Of a DNA stretch of 7,660 nt, positions 4,507 to 7,660 are shown one piece after another. The DNA is from Clostridia bacterium. GTDB lineage: Bacteria; Bacillota; Clostridia; Oscillospirales; CAG-272. Both the position numbers and the translations under genes were made by a program. The notes under the pieces were generated by a model. It saw nothing but the letters and a program-made list of their open reading frames with translations, was not told the origin of the DNA and ran no database searches. Within the stretch, counting starts at the first letter, position 1. Every line of letters starts with the position of its first letter. The stretch is taken from the NCBI GenBank assembly GCA_017416885.1, contig JAFQAM010000365.1:1-7660 (forward strand). The letters are read 5' to 3'.

Positions 4507-5376
4507 TTATTGCTTTTTGGATTTTTTGTTTATCTTTTTTGTGTTATGCTCGCCTGTTTGCTCCAAGGCTTTCAAATTGATTTCACCCGTTGAGCTTTGC
4601 TTTATTATTGAAAGCTCACTTGTGCCAAGGAGCTTTTTATTGAAAAACTCACAGGTTTCTGTAAGAGTCTTGGCATCGGGAGAAATTTTATTTTTGCGCT
4701 TTGGCTTTATTATTTCGTCCTTAAGGTGATTTACAATTGCGCACACATCCTCGGCTTTTTTTACAAGAAATGTTGCGCCTGCATTTTCAAGCACCTCTTG
4801 TCCGCGATATCCCCAGCATACGCCAACACTGCGCATTCCCGCATTTTTTGCGGTAAGCATATCCACATCGCTGTCTCCCACAAACAGACATTCTGACGGC
4901 TTAACTCCCATATCCTTGCAGATTGCAAGAGTGGATGTGGGATTTGGCTTGGTGGGAAGCTTGTCCTGACCTTGAACAACTAAAAATGTCTTTTTATCAA
5001 AAAGCTTGGCAATAATATCCTTAACAAACTTGTCTTGTTTATTTGATAAAACCGCTAATTTTACGCCGCTTGCCTTTAAATTCATCAGCATAGCTTCAAC
5101 ATTTTCATAAGGGGCGGTTTTCTGAAGGTAACAAATGCTATATTCCTGCTCGTATTTCTTTATGGCGCTATTTAAAATGAAATCAATATTCTGAACATCT
5201 TTAGGTAGTGAGCGACGAACAAATTCCTTTGCGCCGTTGTTAATTGCCATAAGCAAATCGGTTCTTGATCTTTCGCTGTACCCAAGATATGAAAGCATAC
5301 CGTTCATAGCCGTCTGCAAATCGCCCATTGTGTCAGCAAGCGTGCCGTCTAAATCGAAAATAATACCCTTAATCAT
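4507..5376 (-). CDS. HAD-superfamily hydrolase (phosphoglycolate phosphatase-like) with C-terminal extension
   Basis: This 289-residue cytoplasmic protein is a HAD phosphatase of the Gph/PpaX type, which hydrolyses small phosphomonoesters through an aspartyl-phosphate intermediate. All four motifs are visible. Motif I is DLDGT (nucleophile D8, acid/base D10), motif II LSNK (S111), motif III the Lys of KPNP (K143), and motif IV GDSDVD (D168 and D172 for Mg2+). Residues 13-90 form the helical C1 cap. The core ends near residue 220, the usual family length. A Lys/Thr/Glu-rich tail of about 70 residues follows, finishing KKINKKSKKQ, and I cannot assign it. ATG 5376 follows GGGGGAAAG. The gene is alone, with its own terminator, and divergent from copA. 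The substrate is unknown; phosphoglycolate or pyrophosphate is a guess from family. Confidence 0.92.
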   Translation of the reverse strand: MIKGIIFDLDGTLADTMGDLQTAMNGMLSYLGYSERSRTDLLMAINNGAKEFVRRSLPKDVQNIDFILNSAIKKYEQEYSICYLQKTAPYENVEAMLMNLKASGVKLAVLSNKQDKFVKDIIAKLFDKKTFLVVQGQDKLPTKPNPTSTLAICKDMGVKPSECLFVGDSDVDMLTAKNAGMRSVGVCWGYRGQEVLENAGATFLVKKAEDVCAIVNHLKDEIIKPKRKNKISPDAKTLTETCEFFNKKLLGTSELSIIKQSSTGEINLKALEQTGEHNTKKINKKSKKQ

Positions 5377-5424
5377 AGCCTTTCCCCCTTCTGAATATTT
5401 CGTTCGTGTTTATTATTTTACCAT

Positions 5425-5455
5425 ATTATAATAAAAAAATAAAGTCTTTTTTGAA
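5425..5455 (-). promoter_or_regulatory. Weak candidate promoter of the HAD gene
   Basis: A perfect -10 hexamer TATAAT reads on the minus strand at 5430-5425, about 49 bases upstream of the HAD ATG. The -35 is poor: TTCAAA at 5455-5450 with a 19-base spacer is the best I see. The very AT-rich context lowers confidence. Confidence 0.35.
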
Positions 5456-5472
5456 TATTTAGATGTATAATG

Positions 5473-5501
5473 TTGTAAAAATAATTTTTTTATGATAAAC
5501 T
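5473..5501 (+). promoter_or_regulatory. Candidate copA promoter
   Basis: TTGTAA (5473-5478), a 17-base spacer and TAAACT (5496-5501) form a moderate match to a vegetative promoter. It would start transcription almost exactly at the first heptamer repeat. A separate TATAAT at 5466-5471 lacks a good -35. I find no clear CopY box (TACANNTGTA) or CsoR-type GC palindrome, so copper control is not evident from sequence. Confidence 0.35.
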
Positions 5502-5506
5502 TATTG

Positions 5507-5541
5507 GGATGTAGGATGTAGGATGTAGGATGTAGGATGTA
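5507..5541. repeat. Tandem heptamer repeat, five copies of GGATGTA
   Basis: Five perfect head-to-tail copies of GGATGTA lie in the 215-bp intergenic region between the divergent HAD and copA genes, 50 bases before the copA start codon. A seven-base unit would change spacing or leader length if copy number slips. It lies just downstream of the candidate copA promoter. The minus-strand frame that reads it as repeating HPTSYIL is not a gene. Confidence 0.95.
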
Positions 5542-5591
5542 GTAATGCACATTGCAAGGAAATAATTCTTTACAGAAAGGAAAAAACGAAA

Positions 5592-7660
5592 GTGAGAACA
5601 TTTAAGGTTACGGGCATGTCCTGTGCGGCTTGCTCGTCAAGAGTAGAAAGAACAGTAAGCGCTTTAAGCGGTATTGACACCTGCTCTGTCAGCTTACTTA
5701 ATAAATCAATGACGGTTGAGGGAGATGCCAAAACCGCAGATATTATAAATGCAGTTAAGAAAATCGGCTACGGCATTAAGCTTGACGATGCGTTAGACAA
5801 TGACGAAAAGGACAATGAAGCAGCGCTCCTTTTTAAAAGATTTTTAATTTCACTGTCATTTTTGCTTGCGCTTATGTATATTTCAATGGGATATACAATG
5901 TGGGGCTTTCCGTTACCGGGCTTTTTGACACGAAGCCCAATAATTATAGCATTTTTGCAAGCGGCGTTATCGCTTACGGTTATGATTATAAACCGCAAAT
6001 TCTTTATAAGCGGTACTAAGGGACTTTTAAACGGCGGCGCAAATATGGATACGCTTGTATCCTTAGGCTCTCTTGCATCATTTTTATATAGCCTTGTGTC
6101 TGCATTTTTAATGATTGGTAAGGACTTAAACACACAAAATCACGCATTGCACAATCTTTATTTTGAGTCTGCCGCTATGATTTTAGCATTAATCACTCTC
6201 GGTAAGGCGTTAGAAGCATATTCAAAGGGCAAAACCACATCCTCACTCCGCGCGCTTATAGATTTAACACCGAAAACCGCAACTATTATAGTTGACGGAA
6301 GCGAAAAAATCATCCCTGCAAATGAAATTAAGGTGGGGGATGTGTTTATAGTTAAAGCAGGAGAGAGCGTTTCCTGTGACGGAATAGTGTTAGAGGGCGA
6401 AAGTGATGTAAACGAGTCAGCCTTAACAGGCGAAAGCATGCCGAGTCACAAAACCGCGGGCGAAAATGTATATTCTGCCACAATTAACGGTAGCGGTATG
6501 CTAAAATGCAAAGCTACTAAACCAAGCCACGGAACAGTGCTTGCAGAGATAATCAAAACAGTAAAGGAAGCTTCCACCACAAAAGCACCTGCGCAAAAAT
6601 TAGCCGATAAGGTGTCGGGAATTTTCGTGCCTGTGGTTATTTCAATTGCCATTTTAACCACACTTGCGTGGATAATTTTCAGTGACAACACATTTGGCTA
6701 TGCGTTAGCAAGGGGCGTATCTGTATTAGTAATCAGCTGTCCTTGCGCGTTAGGCCTTGCAACTCCTGTTGCCATAATGGTAGCAAGCGGTAAGGGCGCA
6801 AGAGACGGAATATTATATAAAAACGCAACCGCCATTGAGGAAGCGGGCAAAATCAATATTGTAGCATTCGATAAAACAGGCACAATCACCAAGGGCGAGC
6901 CACAAATTACCGATATTGTGCCATATAATTGCGATAAGGAGCAGCTTTTAGAAATTGCATATTCCTTAGAGAAAAATAGCGAGCATCCATTATCCAAGGC
7001 TATTACAGCTTACGGCAAGGAAAATAGCATTTTACCGAGGGATGTGTCTGATTTTCAAGCAATTTCAGGCAAGGGAATATCTGCTACTATTGACGGTATA
7101 AGCGCATACGGCGGTAAGGAAGCATATATTCAAGAAATAATGAAGGAAAATCAAATTCCAACCGATATAAAATCAAAAATTACCGAATTATCCACACAGG
7201 GCAAGACAATAATGCTCTTTTACTACAAGGAGCTTCTTGGTATAATCGCTTGCGCCGATACAGTGAAGGACGATAGCGAGGAAGCCATAAGTGAGCTTAA
7301 GAAAATGAATATTGATGTGGCTATGATTACAGGCGATAATTATGCAACCGCTACGGAAATAGCCACACAGGTAGGCATAAAAACAGTATTTGCAGAGGTT
7401 TTACCCACCGAAAAATCAAAGGTAATCGAGGAGCTGAAGGAAAAAGGCAAGGTGGCTATGGTTGGCGACGGCATAAATGATGCGGTTGCATTAACCACGG
7501 CGGATATGGGAATAGCAATCGGCTCGGGCACAGATATTGCAATCAGCTCGTCGCAAATTGTAATCACCAAAAGCTCACTGTCCGAAATACCGAAGCTTAT
7601 TAAGCTAAGCAGAAAGGCGCTGCGCATAATCAAGCAAAATCTTTTCTGGGCATTCTTTTA
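5592..7660 (+). CDS. copA: Cu+-exporting P1B-type ATPase CopA, 3' end beyond the window
   Basis: This inner-membrane pump uses ATP to export Cu+ (possibly Ag+) from the cytoplasm. 689 codons are present and probably about 50-70 are missing. In order: one N-terminal metal-binding domain (residues 1-65) with GMSCAAC (Cys11, Cys14); four membrane helices (about 80-105, 118-136, 152-176 and 188-206); the actuator TGES (279-282); the transport-site CPC (383-385) within ISCPCALGLATP, typical of Cu+ pumps; the phosphorylation site DKTGT (Asp427); SEHPL (463-467, His465 for ATP); TGDN (580-583); and GDGINDAVAL (625-634). GTG 5592 is chosen as start because AAAGGA lies upstream and the next ATG would remove the GM of the metal motif; the 10-base spacing is long. 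An unusual point is Val632, where Pro is standard. The final two membrane helices lie beyond the edge. Confidence 0.96.
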   Translation, partial: MRTFKVTGMSCAACSSRVERTVSALSGIDTCSVSLLNKSMTVEGDAKTADIINAVKKIGYGIKLDDALDNDEKDNEAALLFKRFLISLSFLLALMYISMGYTMWGFPLPGFLTRSPIIIAFLQAALSLTVMIINRKFFISGTKGLLNGGANMDTLVSLGSLASFLYSLVSAFLMIGKDLNTQNHALHNLYFESAAMILALITLGKALEAYSKGKTTSSLRALIDLTPKTATIIVDGSEKIIPANEIKVGDVFIVKAGESVSCDGIVLEGESDVNESALTGESMPSHKTAGENVYSATINGSGMLKCKATKPSHGTVLAEIIKTVKEASTTKAPAQKLADKVSGIFVPVVISIAILTTLAWIIFSDNTFGYALARGVSVLVISCPCALGLATPVAIMVASGKGARDGILYKNATAIEEAGKINIVAFDKTGTITKGEPQITDIVPYNCDKEQLLEIAYSLEKNSEHPLSKAITAYGKENSILPRDVSDFQAISGKGISATIDGISAYGGKEAYIQEIMKENQIPTDIKSKITELSTQGKTIMLFYYKELLGIIACADTVKDDSEEAISELKKMNIDVAMITGDNYATATEIATQVGIKTVFAEVLPTEKSKVIEELKEKGKVAMVGDGINDAVALTTADMGIAIGSGTDIAISSSQIVITKSSLSEIPKLIKLSRKALRIIKQNLFWAFF

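Noticed and set aside
4761..4979. A 72-codon minus-strand frame within the HAD gene, and plus-strand frames at 4517-4729 and 5237-5431.
   Set aside because: All are other-frame shadows of the HAD phosphatase, whose catalytic motifs are intact in its own frame.
5377..5591. Copper-responsive operator (CopY box or CsoR site) before copA.
   Set aside because: No TACANNTGTA box and no GC-rich CsoR-like palindrome could be found; the heptamer contains GATGTA but not the inverted half-site.
5413..5601. A minus-strand frame containing repeated HPTSYIL units.
   Set aside because: It is only the translation of the GGATGTA heptamer array and AT-rich flanks, lies over the copA leader and has no ribosome site.
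5768..7633. Several minus-strand frames of 81-121 codons opposite copA.
   Set aside because: They are antisense shadows of a fully recognisable P-type ATPase; Ser/Ala/Ile-rich compositions mirror its codons.
1..7660. CRISPR array, rRNA, insertion sequence or transposase.
   Set aside because: No regularly spaced 25-40 bp repeats, no rRNA-like sequence and no transposase frame or terminal inverted repeats were seen; the only tandem array is the five-copy heptamer.

Overview
The window looks like a low-GC, Gram-positive, clostridial genome (Clostridia, probably a gut lineage). The evidence is A/T-rich codon use, strong AGGAGG-type ribosome binding sites ahead of almost every gene, a tRNA-Arg(ACG) gene with encoded CCA, and protein families typical of clostridial conjugative elements. 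No species can be named from this stretch.

Left block (1-3680, all minus strand): a tight run of eleven small genes with spacings of 3-14 bases or overlaps of 1-4 bases, apart from one 54-base gap. Transcription seems to start from a candidate promoter near 3775-3746 and runs leftward out of the window. Three products are recognisable: an ArdA antirestriction protein (1644-2204), a SLOG-superfamily Rossmann-fold protein (2462-3100), and a PcfK-like protein of the family that includes the Cas9 inhibitor AcrIIA9 (from 286 out of the left edge). The other eight are short proteins without a function I can name. This combination is typical of the anti-defence or leading-region cargo of an integrative conjugative element or plasmid. 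No integrase, relaxase or conjugation gene lies inside the window.

Boundary block (about 3681-4331): the cargo promoter overlaps one of two similar 14-bp palindromes spaced 115 bp apart. Next comes a minus-strand terminator (3827-3851), then about 260 bp of apparently non-coding DNA with GGTAA repeats, two more minus-strand terminators (4118-4141 and 4174-4207), and tRNA-Arg(ACG) (4212-4287) with a near-consensus promoter (TTGACA-N17-TATTAT). A tRNA 3' end facing a block of mobile cargo is the classic geometry of tRNA-site integration, so the chromosome/element junction is probably at or near the tRNA 3' end. No second att copy is in the window to prove it.

Right block (4479-7660): this looks like ordinary chromosome. 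A minus-strand HAD-family phosphatase (4507-5376) with an unusual C-terminal extension has its own terminator. A 215-bp divergent intergenic region follows, holding five perfect copies of the heptamer GGATGTA. A plus-strand Cu+-exporting P1B-type ATPase (copA) begins at a GTG at 5592 and is cut by the right edge. The HAD and copper-pump genes have separate promoters and no evident functional link.
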